Positions 48,119 through 58,041 are shown, counted from the first letter of the stretch. The stretch is DNA of 64,000 nucleotides from Marinoscillum furvescens DSM 4134 (GCF_003386095.1 NZ_QREG01000001.1:186001-250000), one strand, 5' to 3'. Notes: generated by a model from the sequence alone, not told the origin. Numbers and translations are program-made.

Positions 48119-48253
48119 GTTTGAGAATTAAAAAAATGGGTTAAAAAAGGAATTTCCCTTGAAAGGTAATAGAAATCTTTCGGCTACAAGTTTATGGACT
48201 GAAAAACCCAATACTTGCCTGCCATACCCTGAGGCTCAACTCCCCACCAGCAC
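48119..48253. other. Short intergenic stretch
   Basis: Region upstream of the DUF1080-PA14 gene on the minus strand. No gene or repeat recognised. Confidence 0.4.
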
Positions 48254-48295
48254 AAAAGCCACCGCAACTGTCACTAAACAATCGCAGTGGCTTTT
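48254..48295 (-). terminator. Terminator after His/Arg-rich gene
   Basis: AAAAGCCAC.GC/GC.GTGGCTTTT stem with one internal mismatch, followed by T and G on the minus strand. It lies about 60 bp past the stop of the His/Arg-rich gene. Confidence 0.55.
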
Positions 48296-48354
48296 CCACT
48301 TTTTCAAATACTTTTCCATACTGCCAGGACTCATCAGTCATCTGGAGTATTTAG

Positions 48355-48882
48355 CTAATCGTCACAGGATCGTTTGGAAGGGTAAGCCTTGTATGCATGA
48401 TGATGGTCATGCCCACGAGATCTTGCGTGTAACCGGGACTTGGCGTGGTTGGAGTTGCGATAGCCATGCGCATCGCGTCTGATATCATCTCTGTAGAAAT
48501 GCCCTTCATGCCTGACCGGCCTGCATACCGCATCTCGATAAAACCGCTGATCAAATCCACAGGATCTTTGGCACTGGTGTCTTCTATAGTCAAATGGGAA
48601 GTTTCGCTCCCTGTAAATCACTTTGCCGTAAGGAGTCATGCGCACCTTGATAAACATACCTCCTCGCCGCAAGACCACATCATAAAATGCCCGGCGATAG
48701 GTGCTCACTCGAGCCACGTGCACTACGTCATGCCGGTAAAAATCATGCTGAATTCTATAATATACTTCGTACGGCAGGCTCCATTGATACGCCTCCCCGT
48801 GTGAAGAAACAAAGTGCTGTCCTCGTCCTTCTGATAACCCGAAAGCCATCAATACTACGCTTAGTAAAATTGCTTTTTTCAT
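48355..48882 (-). CDS. His/Arg-rich secreted hypothetical protein
   Basis: 175 residues. Signal peptide 1-21 (SEGRGQ), a middle region rich in Arg, Tyr and Val (YRRAFYDVVLRRGGMFIKVR), and a tail of about 60 residues dense in His, Arg and Asp (VRHEGHFYRDDIRRDAHGY, HARSRGHDHHHAYKAY). The last part could bind metal ions or acidic polymers. The composition is much more basic than in the neighbours. The frame is intact, with a credible signal peptide. No family recognised; it could be a metal-buffering or matrix-binding periplasmic protein. Confidence 0.6.
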   Translation of the reverse strand: MKKAILLSVVLMAFGLSEGRGQHFVSSHGEAYQWSLPYEVYYRIQHDFYRHDVVHVARVSTYRRAFYDVVLRRGGMFIKVRMTPYGKVIYRERNFPFDYRRHQCQRSCGFDQRFYRDAVCRPVRHEGHFYRDDIRRDAHGYRNSNHAKSRLHARSRGHDHHHAYKAYPSKRSCDD

Positions 48883-49006
48883 GGCACTAAAAATTTGGTT
48901 TACGGGTGATGAAAAACCAAGATTAGTGCCAAAGAAGCCCCTCTACACGCAACTCATTGGTGCACTGAAACTTAACTATTGGGAATTAGCAGCTAGAACT
49001 CAACTT

Positions 49007-49702
49007 CTAAAGTCTATTGATCAAGTTATTTGCAACAGCATAGAGTGTTACAATCCCCAAAGTCAATCCATAGATTTTCCAAAGAGTGAATATCTTACGA
49101 AGATGAAAATTCGATTTGAGGCGCCATGCTATTACAGTGAAAAATGTGACTATTGATATATTGGTCATTAATATTATTCCAACCTTTCCCAATGATATAT
49201 TCGGCCAATTCAGAAGCAAAAGAAGCAGTGTAATCACAAGAATTGCCAAAAGGAACTTTGGATAGTTGGCTATTGCCCATTTGACAAACTTTAAATCTCC
49301 CTTATCATGGTCATAATGAGCAATAATCCCCAGTCTTGGTAGTTCAAAAAAGCATCCATATACTGTTGCAAAAAGTATGGCAAGCCATGTTTCAATATTA
49401 CTATCCAGTGAGAATATTAATAGTGTCATCAAAACAGTGTTGACAACTACACTAACTAGAGCTCGATGGTAAAAGTTTAACTCTTTAAAGGTCACTGAAA
49501 TTACAATTTGACTCAAGTAGGCTAACAAAATAAGGCCTCCGAAAACCACTATGACCCCATTTGTAAGCATGAACAACTCCTCGATGCTCTTGATACCGTG
49601 GATACTTACTATTGATAAGAACAAAATGAAAAACATCACAAATTGAATAATGAAGCTCTTCACAACTATGATTTCTTCATTCCGTTCTATCGACAGTTTC
49701 AT
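49007..49702 (-). CDS. Hypothetical multi-span membrane protein, AT-rich
   Basis: 231 residues with about six hydrophobic helices (for example FIIQFVMFFILFLSIVSIHG and GVIVVFGGLILLAYLSQIV). The third position of codons and the overall sequence are visibly more AT-rich than its neighbours, which suggests acquisition from another source. No domain known to me. It sits alone just downstream of icmF on the same strand, 59 bp from its stop. Function unknown. Confidence 0.6.
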   Translation of the reverse strand: MKLSIERNEEIIVVKSFIIQFVMFFILFLSIVSIHGIKSIEELFMLTNGVIVVFGGLILLAYLSQIVISVTFKELNFYHRALVSVVVNTVLMTLLIFSLDSNIETWLAILFATVYGCFFELPRLGIIAHYDHDKGDLKFVKWAIANYPKFLLAILVITLLLLLLNWPNISLGKVGIILMTNISIVTFFTVIAWRLKSNFHLRKIFTLWKIYGLTLGIVTLYAVANNLINRL

Positions 49703-49761
49703 TTCATAAATTATTCAAGACGTATTTCATCATTAATTGAAATAACCAAAAACGGAATAAC

Positions 49762-52700
49762 CTACATATTTCTCCTGTACTGCCCCCCTACCTCAAACAT
49801 GGCGTGGGTAATCTGCCCAAGTGAGCAGTACTTGGTGGTTTCCATCAGCTGAGCGAAGGTATTTCCGTTATTCAGCGCCACCTCCTGCAGCTGCTTGAGC
49901 ATTTTTTCGCTGTGCGCTTCATTTCTGTGGTGGAGCGCATTGAGGTTTGCAATTTGATCTTCCTTTTCCTCGGTGGTCGCCCTGATCACCTCATCCGGAA
50001 TCACGGTAGGTGATCCTTTGGAAGACAAGAAGGTATTTACACCAATGATCGGCAGATCGCCATTGTGTTTTTTGGTTTCGTAATAGAGGCTTTCCTCCTG
50101 GATTTTACCACGCTGATACATGCTCTCCATCGCTCCGAGTACCCCGCCTCGCTCCGTGATGCGGTCAAACTCCAACATTACGGCCTCCTCTACCAGGTCC
50201 GTAAGCTCTTCGGTGATAAATGAGCCCTGCATGGGGTTTTCATTTTTGGCCAGGCCAAGCTCTTTGTTGATGATCAGCTGAATGGCCATAGCCCGACGCA
50301 CGGACGCCTCTGTAGGCGTGGTGATGGCCTCATCGTATGCGTTGGTATGTAAGGAATTACAGTTGTCATAGATCGCGTAAAGTGCCTGCAGTGTAGTGCG
50401 GATATCATTAAAATCGATCTCCTGTGCGTGCAAAGAACGACCTGAAGTCTGAATGTGGTATTTGAGCTTTTGGGAGCGCTCATCGGCACCATATTTCACC
50501 TTCATGGCTTTGGCCCAAATACGACGTGCCACTCTACCGATCACAGCATATTCTGCATCTACTCCATTGGAAAAGAAAAACGAGAGGTTTGGAGCAAACT
50601 TATTGATGTCCATGCCTCTGGACAGGTAGTACTCCACGAAGGTGAATCCATTTGCCAGCGTAAACGCCAACTGAGTAATAGGATTTGCCCCAGCCTCCGC
50701 GATGTGATAGCCAGAGATGGATACCGAGTAAAAGTTGCGCACCGCCTGATCAATGAAATACTGCTGTACATCCCCCATCAGTCGAAGCGAAAACTCCGTG
50801 GAGAAAATACAGGTATTCTGGGCCTGATCCTCTTTTAGTATGTCTGCCTGCACGGTACCTCGCACACTTGAAAGCGTACGTGCTTTGATTTCTTGATAAA
50901 CCTCTGCGGGCAGTACATCGTCTCCAGTTACCCCAAGGAGCATCAGCCCCAGGCCATTGTGACCAGCCGGCAACTCTGCGTTGTATTTTGGACGCTCACT
51001 GCCCAACTTATCATAGATTGCCTTGATCTTTTGTTCTACCTCCTGCTCCAGGCCATTTTCTTTGATGTAAAGCTCGCACTGCTGATCAATGGCTGCATTC
51101 ATAAAAAATGCAGCTATGGTAGCGGCCGGTCCATTAATCGTCATGGATACGGAAGTAGTCGGGTCACAGAGATTGAAGCCCGAATACAACTTTTTGGCAT
51201 CATCCAGGCAACAAATGCTTACCCCCGAGTTTCCGATTTTCCCATAGATATCCGGTCGGTGATCCGGATCTTCGCCATACAATGTCACTGAATCAAAAGC
51301 TGTAGACAAGCGTGCTGCTGGCAGTCCGTGAGAAAGGTAGTGAAAGCGCTTATTGGTTCGCTCTGGGCCACCTTCTCCGGCGAACATCCGGGTAGGGTCT
51401 TCGCCTTTTCGTTTGAATGGAAATACGCCCGATGTAAACGGAAACTCTCCTGGCACATTTTCTTGCAAGCTCCACTTCAGCACATCGCCCCACGCCTCAT
51501 AGCGCGGCAGGCTTACCTTTGGTACGCGGGTGTGCGACAAAGTAGTGGAGGAAGTTTCCACGACAATTTCCTTGCCCCTCACCTCATAGGTAAAAGAGTC
51601 TCCGGCATAAAGCTCCTTTTTCTTTTCCCAGCCCTCTAGCAGCTTCTTATTGTGCGGATCCAGGTCCAACTCCAACTGGTCTTTCGCCTCCTCTATGGCT
51701 TTCAGCGCACTCTCCTTGTCCAGGTCTTTCATCACCTCCATGGACTTATTGAGGCCGTAGAGTTTCTGAGCGATCTCGCGTTGTTTTTCTACCGTCTCAT
51801 TGTAGTCGCGGATGGTTTCGGATATCTCTGAGAGGTAACGCGTACGTTTGGGAGGTATGATGTAGATCTTCTCCGACATCTCTTTGGTCGAAGCAAAATT
51901 AGACTTCAGTTCCGCACCCGTTTTCTCTACCAACTGATCCATGATCACCTTGTAGAGCTGATTCATACCCGGATCGTTGAACTGACTCGCGATGGTGCCG
52001 TAGACAGGCAATGCATCGTCTTCCGTTTCCCACAAGCCATGGTTGCGTTTGTACTGCTTTTTGACATCACGAAGTGCATCCAGTGCCCCGCGCTTGTCAA
52101 ATTTATTGAGGGCGATCACATCCGCAAAATCCAGCATATCGATTTTCTCCAGCTGAGTAGCTGCACCATACTCTGGAGTCATCACATAGAGTGACATGTC
52201 TGAGTGATCGGTGATTTCAGTATCCGACTGCCCAATCCCTGAGGTCTCGAGGATGATCAGGTCAAAACCTGCAGCTTTTACAATGTCCACCGCATCTTTC
52301 ACATACCTGGAAAGTGCCAGATTGGACTGACGTGTGGCCAGTGAGCGCATGTATACCCGATCTGAAAAGATAGAGTTCATGCGAATACGGTCGCCTAGCA
52401 GCGCCCCACCAGTCTTTCGTTTGGAAGGGTCCACTGAGATCACGGCAATGTTTTTATCTTCAAAATCTAGCAGAAAACGACGAACGAGCTCATCTACCAG
52501 CGAAGACTTCCCTGCTCCTCCCGTACCGGTGATCCCAAGTACCGGAGCTACTTTTTTGGCAGCGATGGTCTCTCGAATCTGATCCAGCACTTTTTGATTT
52601 TCCTCAGGAAAATTTTCGATCGCAGAAATGGTCCGCGCTATGGAGTTGACATCTTTTTTATCGAGTGCTTTCGCCTGTCCGTTGAGGTTTTTTCCTACCG

Positions 52701-53139
52701 GAAAATCACTTCCTTTTACCAGGTCATTGATCATGCCCTGTAGGCCCAACTCCCGCCCATCGTCGGGAGAGTATATTCGTGCTATGCCGTGTGCATGAAG
52801 CTCATCTATCTCTTCTGGGAGAATGGTACCACCTCCACCACCATAGATGCGAATGTGCTCTGCACCCCGCTCTTTGAGCAAGTCATACATGTACTTAAAG
52901 TACTCCACATGCCCTCCCTGATAGGAAGTGATGGCTATGGACTGAGCATCTTCTTGTATCGCGCAATCCACGATTTCCTGCACAGACCGATTGTGCCCGA
53001 GGTGGATTACTTCGCAGCCAGTAGACTGAATAATGCGACGCATGATGTTGATGGCGGCATCATGGCCATCGAAAAGAGACGCAGCGGTGACTATACGTAT
53101 ATGGTTGACGGGCTTGTAAGGCGCTTCAGTTTGAGACAT
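49762..53139 (-). CDS. icmF: Fused isobutyryl-CoA mutase IcmF-type enzyme
   Basis: 1125 residues. Three parts in the IcmF order. B12-binding domain about 10-150: cobalt-ligand His26 in [11 protein letters not shown], then [11 protein letters not shown]. MeaB-type G-protein chaperone about 195-420: P-loop [31 protein letters not shown], and [15 protein letters not shown]. Mutase domain about 560-1125: [20 protein letters not shown], then [18 protein letters not shown]. It rearranges isobutyryl-CoA and n-butyryl-CoA (some homologues prefer other acyl-CoAs) using adenosylcobalamin, with the G domain guarding cofactor loading. The DxHxxG box has Ala for the last Gly, as I recall seeing in IcmF proteins. 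Transcribed alone. Confidence 0.93.
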   Translation of the reverse strand: MSQTEAPYKPVNHIRIVTAASLFDGHDAAINIMRRIIQSTGCEVIHLGHNRSVQEIVDCAIQEDAQSIAITSYQGGHVEYFKYMYDLLKERGAEHIRIYGGGGGTILPEEIDELHAHGIARIYSPDDGRELGLQGMINDLVKGSDFPVGKNLNGQAKALDKKDVNSIARTISAIENFPEENQKVLDQIRETIAAKKVAPVLGITGTGGAGKSSLVDELVRRFLLDFEDKNIAVISVDPSKRKTGGALLGDRIRMNSIFSDRVYMRSLATRQSNLALSRYVKDAVDIVKAAGFDLIILETSGIGQSDTEITDHSDMSLYVMTPEYGAATQLEKIDMLDFADVIALNKFDKRGALDALRDVKKQYKRNHGLWETEDDALPVYGTIASQFNDPGMNQLYKVIMDQLVEKTGAELKSNFASTKEMSEKIYIIPPKRTRYLSEISETIRDYNETVEKQREIAQKLYGLNKSMEVMKDLDKESALKAIEEAKDQLELDLDPHNKKLLEGWEKKKELYAGDSFTYEVRGKEIVVETSSTTLSHTRVPKVSLPRYEAWGDVLKWSLQENVPGEFPFTSGVFPFKRKGEDPTRMFAGEGGPERTNKRFHYLSHGLPAARLSTAFDSVTLYGEDPDHRPDIYGKIGNSGVSICCLDDAKKLYSGFNLCDPTTSVSMTINGPAATIAAFFMNAAIDQQCELYIKENGLEQEVEQKIKAIYDKLGSERPKYNAELPAGHNGLGLMLLGVTGDDVLPAEVYQEIKARTLSSVRGTVQADILKEDQAQNTCIFSTEFSLRLMGDVQQYFIDQAVRNFYSVSISGYHIAEAGANPITQLAFTLANGFTFVEYYLSRGMDINKFAPNLSFFFSNGVDAEYAVIGRVARRIWAKAMKVKYGADERSQKLKYHIQTSGRSLHAQEIDFNDIRTTLQALYAIYDNCNSLHTNAYDEAITTPTEASVRRAMAIQLIINKELGLAKNENPMQGSFITEELTDLVEEAVMLEFDRITERGGVLGAMESMYQRGKIQEESLYYETKKHNGDLPIIGVNTFLSSKGSPTVIPDEVIRATTEEKEDQIANLNALHHRNEAHSEKMLKQLQEVALNNGNTFAQLMETTKYCSLGQITHAMFEVGGQYRRNM

Positions 53140-53352
53140 ATGCTTTTTTGTGTTGAATTAGGGTAATGTTGTTTTTCTAATTTGGGTAACACAAAAATAA
53201 GTAAAAGCAAATGCTCAGCGAGCGGATTTTGTGAAATGGATTTTGCACCCAATGATCTTCCTGATAGTACCAGATTGAAGAAATAAAATAAATACTTATT
53301 GGATTTAGATATTAATTTTCAATTTCCTCATTCGAATATCAATCTAGCACTT

Positions 53353-54132
53353 ATGAAAAGAAGAATCTTCCTTATCGTTCATGACGACAACCATCAAACC
53401 AAGACAAGTCAAATCTTTGACCTATTAATCTTGGTATTCATAGTAGCTAGCACGATTGAGATCGTTTTAGAATCCGAAGAGTCATTAGCACTTGAATATT
53501 CTGGCATATTTCAAATTGTAGAAACTACTTCAATTTTTGTCTTTACAATTGAGTATCTATTGAAACTTTGGAGTTGCGTAGAACGTCAAAAATACAGTCA
53601 TGCTATTGTGGGCAGGTTGAAATATGCGTCTACACCTTCAGCTCTAGTGGACTTGCTGGCCATTCTCCCAGCATTTCTCCCATTTCTTGGAATTGATCTC
53701 AGGTTTTTAAGAGCACTTAGGCTACTTCGGATATTTCGCATCTTAAAAATAACACGCTATACAAAAGCCTTCAATACGATTCACAAAGTCTTGAAAAACA
53801 AGAGTGAAGAATTAATAATAACCAGCTCATTCATTGTTGTAGTGCTAATTATAGTATCAACATTAATGTATTATGCTGAAAGAGAAGCACAACCTGAACA
53901 ATTTTCCAGTATTTTGAAATCACTATGGTGGGGTGTAGTCACTTTAACGACAGTCGGTTATGGAGACATTTACCCAATCACACCAATTGGCAAAGTTTTG
54001 AATGGAATCATAACGCTAATTGGTATCGGACTAATAGCACTTCCTTCTGGGATCCTCGCTTCCGGGTATACGGAAGAATTAATATCCGAAAAACAAAAGA
54101 CTCCAATCCATAATCAATCGGAAAACTATTGA
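53353..54132 (+). CDS. Voltage-gated potassium channel, Kv-type
   Basis: 259 residues from ATG 53353; the longer frame starting at 53299 has 18 extra residues without family character. Six-span voltage sensor/pore layout: S4 arginine array LRALRLLRIFRILKITR, pore with TTVGYGD selectivity filter, and S6 TLIGIGLIALPSGILASGY. The protein resembles bacterial KvAP-type channels and would open on membrane depolarisation. Sequence is much more AT-rich than the neighbours. It is divergent from icmF. Confidence 0.92.
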   Translation: MKRRIFLIVHDDNHQTKTSQIFDLLILVFIVASTIEIVLESEESLALEYSGIFQIVETTSIFVFTIEYLLKLWSCVERQKYSHAIVGRLKYASTPSALVDLLAILPAFLPFLGIDLRFLRALRLLRIFRILKITRYTKAFNTIHKVLKNKSEELIITSSFIVVVLIIVSTLMYYAEREAQPEQFSSILKSLWWGVVTLTTVGYGDIYPITPIGKVLNGIITLIGIGLIALPSGILASGYTEELISEKQKTPIHNQSENY

Positions 54133-54209
54133 CGTAAAAGCACCCATACTTTGACAGAATAGCACCGAAGAAAAAATTCGCTTAACTTCTACTTTTACTA
54201 AAAAAAGTC

Positions 54210-54614
54210 ATGATCACAGTACAAACATCAATAAACGCCCCAATAGCGAGCGTATGGGAGAAATGGAATTCACCAGAAGCCATCATGCAATGGAACCAGG
54301 CCTCACCTGACTGGCACTGCCCTACGGCAGAGGTAGATTTGCGCGTAGGTGGCAAGTACAAGTCTACCATGGCAGCTAAAGACGGCAGCATGCAATTTGA
54401 TTTTGAAGGCACCTACACTAAAGTCATCCCCAATGAGCTTATAGAGCACACCATGGCTGATGGCAGAAAAGTGCGTGTTCAGTTTGAAAAAGCGGGTGAA
54501 AGTACCCGAATAATTGAGGAATTTGAACCAGAAACGTCACATCCAGTAGACATGCAAAGAGATGGGTGGCAAGCCATTCTTGATAATTTCAAGAAACATG
54601 TGGAGGCACTATAA
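54210..54614 (+). CDS. SRPBCC/AHSA1-family protein
   Basis: 134 residues. The START/Bet v1-like pattern is plain: INAPIASVWEKWNSPEAIMQWN, RVGGKYKSTMAAKDGS, FEGTYTKVIPNELIEHTM, and the end WQAILDNFKKHVEAL. These domains bind hydrophobic ligands in a deep pocket; the AHSA1 subgroup is close to Hsp90 activator and YdaE-type proteins. Ligand unknown. It stands alone between the channel gene and a convergent outer-membrane protein gene. Confidence 0.88.
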   Translation: MITVQTSINAPIASVWEKWNSPEAIMQWNQASPDWHCPTAEVDLRVGGKYKSTMAAKDGSMQFDFEGTYTKVIPNELIEHTMADGRKVRVQFEKAGESTRIIEEFEPETSHPVDMQRDGWQAILDNFKKHVEAL

Positions 54615-54618
54615 AAAA

Positions 54619-54674
54619 GCCGTCTCAGAAACACACCTAAAGCAATTACCTCCGGGCATTGTTTCTGAGACGGC
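54619..54674 (-). terminator. Terminator with perfect 14-bp arms
   Basis: GCCGTCTCAGAAAC/GTTTCTGAGACGGC separated by 28 bases and followed on the minus strand by TTTTTTA. It ends the outer-membrane protein transcript and perhaps, in part, the SRPBCC gene. Confidence 0.7.
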
Positions 54675-54699
54675 CATCAATTAGCTGAGTTTTTACCTA

Positions 54700-55239
54700 C
54701 TAAAATATGGTATAAAGCAGCCCTATGTTAAGTCCAAGCGTATTGAAATCTGGTTCCACGTCTGTAAACACGTGTCGGTATTCGAGGTTTGTATCTAAAA
54801 ACCACTGGTTTTCACTAAGCTCAAATGCAAGGCCTACCCGAGGAGATACCCCTGCATAGGTATCAGCATCTACCCCTTCCAGGCTGGACCCAAATGTAAA
54901 CGTACCTGCACCGAGCTCTCCATACAAATCTACCCAGGTGGCCAGGTCTTTGTGAATGGCTGCAGTCACCTGCACAGGCACTATGGTCAGTCGCTCACCG
55001 TCCAGCCCATCAGCATCATAGGGCAGCGCCTCAAAACCTGCCTCAACACCTACATCAAACCGGTCGTTGAAGTAATAGTCAAAGGATACATCGGCTCCGG
55101 CCCCGGCATTGTAAAAATCTGCGTTATCCCCCAAAGGAGCTGCTCCTGAAAAGTTAACCCCTACGTTGGCACGTTGTGCTGTAGCCGAAATCAAACCAAA
55201 TCCGATAATTGCCAGTATTGTGTAAACTATGCGTTTCAT
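54700..55239 (-). CDS. Outer-membrane beta-barrel protein
   Basis: 179 residues from ATG 55239 (MKRIVYTILAIIGFGLISATAQR), which gives a signal peptide; the longer frame does not. Eight-strand OmpA-like or porin-type small barrel: NVGVNFSGAAPLGDN, VSFDYYFNDRFDVGVEAGF, TYAGVSPRVGLAFEL, and a C-terminal strand GLNIGLLYTIF with a terminal Phe. Function unknown; common in Bacteroidota as surface-exposed small barrels. Confidence 0.78.
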   Translation of the reverse strand: MKRIVYTILAIIGFGLISATAQRANVGVNFSGAAPLGDNADFYNAGAGADVSFDYYFNDRFDVGVEAGFEALPYDADGLDGERLTIVPVQVTAAIHKDLATWVDLYGELGAGTFTFGSSLEGVDADTYAGVSPRVGLAFELSENQWFLDTNLEYRHVFTDVEPDFNTLGLNIGLLYTIF

Positions 55240-55500
55240 TGAAATAATACAATTTTCGTGATACCATGTCATTTCCGCACTTGCGGAATCACCTGCCATA
55301 CTAAAAAGACCGTACCAAAGCCTAAAAAGAGCCTAAAAACCATCCAAAAGGCAATAATCAAGCCTAAACATTCTCAAATCGACAAGCATATTTTCAGATT
55401 TAAAATCCATCTCATCGGATATTCTCTACGATTGAACGTTGTTTATTTCCAATTTTCCAACGAAATCGATAATTTCAAACCTTCTAACCTCCTAATATTT

Positions 55501-56667
55501 ATGAAACGATCACTGACCTTCCTATTTGCTTTGGCTGTGTATAGCCTGAGTGCGCAGACTCCCATCACCAGTATTCCTTTTCAGCTATATGGTGACCACA
55601 TGCTCATCAAAGTGAGCGTGGACAATTCGGAGCCCCTTGATTTCATCTTTGATACGGGATCTGGACTCACCGTAATAGATGATGATGTAGCCGACAGACT
55701 AAAGCTCCGTGGCAAAAAAGTGAAAATGAACACGACCAAGACGACCATGGAGCTCATCAAACACAATGAGATTGAGATCAATGGCTTCCCGATGGAAAAA
55801 AACATCAAAATCTACTCAACAGATCTGGACCATCTGGAAATCAGCCTAGGGCGAGACATTGACGGCATAGTGGGGTATGACCTTATGCATCATCACACGC
55901 TCCACATAAACTACGCTCGAGGAATCATGGACATCTATGAGCATGGGGAGGGCCCCGCCGATGGAGACGTAGTACCCTTTCACCTAACCATTTCTATCCC
56001 CACTATAAAAGGAGCCGTCACACTCAACAACGGAGAGCCACATGATGGTAAGTTTTTCATTATGTCAGGGGCGGGCACCACCCTGGATTTCAACTCTCCC
56101 TATGCTGAAAAATGGGATGTCATTCATAAAACGGGTAAACACTACTCCTATCTGGTGAAGGGCATCTCCGAAGAAGAAACACTGCATTATGAGGGTCATG
56201 TGCTTTCCTTTTCATTTGGTGATCAAACCATAGAAGACCTACCAATCGGGATAAGTATGGCTAAAGAAGGCATACAGGCTCACCCTGAAGTAGCTGGAAT
56301 CATTGGTAACCAGGTGCTCAGCAAGTTTAACATCACCATAGACCTGCCTGGCAAAAAGCTCTATTTCCAACCCAATAAAAACTTTGACAAACCCCTGCAT
56401 GTAAACTGTAGCGGCATAGACATACAGCTGTCCAAAGACAAGAGGCGGGTATTGGTTCATCAGGTTTTTGAAGATAGCCCGGCGGCTGAAGCCGGCATCC
56501 AGCTCAATGATGAGCTGCTATTGATCAACGACACCCCGGTAAGAGATGTTCCGCTGCCTCGCATCAAAGAAATGCTCAGACAAAATGGTGAAGAGGTCAC
56601 CCTGGTGCTCAACCAGAACGGCGATGAGAAGACCGTAAGCCTTGCATTGCGGAGCCTAATCGAATAG
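55501..56667 (+). CDS. Retropepsin-like aspartyl protease/PDZ protein
   Basis: 388 residues from ATG 55501, where a signal peptide begins (FALAVYSLSAQ). Two retropepsin-like lobes follow. The first has the catalytic triad Asp51-Thr-Gly (FIFDTGSGLTVID). The second, at residues 186-195, has the matching loop FFIMSGAGTT, where the expected DTG is replaced by MSG, so one catalytic Asp is missing. A PDZ domain (about 305-388, VHQVFEDSPAAEAGIQLNDE) ends the protein. The family is common in Bacteroidota and its substrates are unknown. With one aspartate missing, it would need to dimerise or be inactive. Confidence 0.8.
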   Translation: MKRSLTFLFALAVYSLSAQTPITSIPFQLYGDHMLIKVSVDNSEPLDFIFDTGSGLTVIDDDVADRLKLRGKKVKMNTTKTTMELIKHNEIEINGFPMEKNIKIYSTDLDHLEISLGRDIDGIVGYDLMHHHTLHINYARGIMDIYEHGEGPADGDVVPFHLTISIPTIKGAVTLNNGEPHDGKFFIMSGAGTTLDFNSPYAEKWDVIHKTGKHYSYLVKGISEEETLHYEGHVLSFSFGDQTIEDLPIGISMAKEGIQAHPEVAGIIGNQVLSKFNITIDLPGKKLYFQPNKNFDKPLHVNCSGIDIQLSKDKRRVLVHQVFEDSPAAEAGIQLNDELLLINDTPVRDVPLPRIKEMLRQNGEEVTLVLNQNGDEKTVSLALRSLIE

Positions 56668-56723
56668 TCACCTAACTAACTGGCATTGTCCTTGTAGTCT
56701 GTGAGCAAAAAACTCAACATACC

Positions 56724-57446
56724 ATGAAACATATATTTCTGAGCACCCTGGTGTTTTTGATGGCGATTGTAGCAAATGCACAAGACACTGAGCAACCAAC
56801 GCTGACGATCAAGGGCACCTCCAGCGCCTCTGTAAAGCCTACTGAAACGACAGTAAGCTTTCGAATAGAAGCACAGGGAACTTCCTATACAGGCACCATC
56901 AATGAACTTATTCGACGGGTAGACCTACTTACCTCCTCACTGAAAAAACTAAAGTTTGAAGACCATGAAATAGTGACATCCAGCTTCAGCGTAGATAAAA
57001 ACAAAAAATATGACCGGGGAGAATGGAAAGAGCTCGGGTATCTGGGAGTGCAAAACGTAAAAGTCACCTTTGGGATGGAGAAGAAAACCTTGCTGAAGGT
57101 ACTCAACGAAACCACCGATAGTCAGGCCAACCCAGAAATCAGCATTTCATTTGGACTGGACAAAGAGCGACAGGCGAAACTAAAAAATGAACTCCTGCAA
57201 CAGGCAGTAAAAGATGCCCGCCTGAAAGCAGACTTATTGGCCGGAGCTGCAGACTATGAAGTGGCTGGGATTAAATCCATACAGTATCATGAGCAGTCTG
57301 GTGGAGGGCCACGCCCCATGTATGCCATGGCTGAGTCTGCAGAGCTATCTAGAAAAGCCGATGTGCAGTTTTCAAACTTTGAAGCTGACAATCTAAACTT
57401 TCAGGAGTCTGCCAACATCGTATTTTACTTACAGTCCGCAAAATAA
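56724..57446 (+). CDS. SIMPL-domain (DUF541) secreted protein
   Basis: 240 residues. Signal peptide 1-20 (AIVANAQ). The SIMPL domain follows: LTIKGTSSASVKPTETTVSFRI, VDLLTSSLKKL, DHEIVTSSFSVDK, and KDARLKADLLAGAADYEVAG. It is periplasmic or surface-located; the family is linked to signalling and stress but the biochemical role is unknown. It follows the PDZ protease by 56 bp and may be cotranscribed. Confidence 0.85.
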   Translation: MKHIFLSTLVFLMAIVANAQDTEQPTLTIKGTSSASVKPTETTVSFRIEAQGTSYTGTINELIRRVDLLTSSLKKLKFEDHEIVTSSFSVDKNKKYDRGEWKELGYLGVQNVKVTFGMEKKTLLKVLNETTDSQANPEISISFGLDKERQAKLKNELLQQAVKDARLKADLLAGAADYEVAGIKSIQYHEQSGGGPRPMYAMAESAELSRKADVQFSNFEADNLNFQESANIVFYLQSAK

Positions 57447-57458
57447 AAGCACAAAAAA

Positions 57459-57501
57459 AACCGGAGGGGCCGCCAATATGGATGATATAGTCCCTCCGGT
57501 T
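57459..57501 (-). terminator. Strong minus-strand terminator
   Basis: AACCGGAGGG/CCCTCCGGTT with a 23-base loop; on the minus strand it is followed by TTTTTTTTG. It would end a minus-strand transcript coming from 58-57.6 kb, even though the genes there look broken. Confidence 0.7.
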
Positions 57502-57619
57502 ATTGCCATATAAAAGATCTTCCTAACGGATTACCAGCCCAGCCTTGGGACAATTGTGAATTACCTCGTGCTTAATTAGGAAGACAATGCGCCCGACCGT
57601 CTGTACGAGCAATACAATA
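57502..57619. other. Intergenic stretch with no evident gene
   Basis: No coding frame, tRNA or clear structured RNA found. AATACAAT/ATTGTAT around 57611-57632 forms a small inverted repeat at the end of the pseudogene. Confidence 0.4.
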
Positions 57620-57790
57620 TTAGAGGTATTGTATCACCCAAATCCTCTCAATTTTCCTGTAATCACCACTCGGTATTTTTACTGAAGCTCCTCTGGCTGT
57701 AATTTCATGATTCGGTGTAGCTTTCCGCAAAACCCAATCATTGCGCTCTAAATCAATGTTTTGAATGATTTTTTCTTTAGTGTTTCGAGC
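57620..57790 (-). pseudogene. Fragment of a patatin-type C-terminus
   Basis: 56 codons open between stop codons, no start. The peptide begins ARNTKEKIIQNIDLERNDWVL, which matches the tail of the patatin-like gene next to it (TTKEKENIIQNIDLENNQWAL). Twenty-three bases are identical between them (TCTAAATCAATGTTTTGAAT and on). After this the two diverge, and the fragment ends ...RIWVIQYL. It is a partial duplicate of the end of the patatin gene or the last piece of an old paralogue. Confidence 0.6.
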
Positions 57791-57885
57791 TTAGAGGTGC
57801 GCTGAATCGTGTTCACATTATTCCCAAGCCAACCTATTGACAATCACCTATAACAGGTCAATAAATCTTTTTGACCAAATGACTT
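57791..57885. other. Spacer between two fragments
   Basis: Nothing recognisable between the two minus-strand fragments; no frame of coding character. Confidence 0.3.
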
Positions 57886-58041
57886 CTACCTGATTTTCAT
57901 CCTATCGATTCTATCCAGATAAATGGAACGGTAGTTTTCCTTGGTCTCAGCGCTCAACGCAGACCGATCGATGAGCGTCAATGCCTTAGGGTTTGGCTCA
58001 CTAAAATCTTTCAGAATACGCTCTACTCTGGACTTATGCAT
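57886..58041 (-). CDS. Short hypothetical ORF or gene remnant
   Basis: 51 residues from ATG 58041 to TAG 57886-57888, with coding-like composition (MHKSRVERILKDFSEPNPKA, then LTLIDRSALSAETKENYRSI). The open frame continues upstream for about 25 codons (LPNGGFFTYQDFVHFGEKIE) without a usual start, as if a 5' part has been lost. It lies on the same strand as the patatin gene and its remnant. No family recognised. It may be the C-terminal end of a broken gene. Confidence 0.35.
   Translation of the reverse strand: MHKSRVERILKDFSEPNPKALTLIDRSALSAETKENYRSIYLDRIDRMKIR

Noticed and set aside
48159-48482. Plus-strand frame opposite the His/Arg-rich gene
   Set aside because: The minus-strand frame has a signal peptide and terminator; the plus-strand one is a shadow.
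48881-49156. Plus-strand 91-codon frame
   Set aside because: It overlaps the minus-strand membrane protein gene at 49007 on its end and has no domain or coding-like composition.
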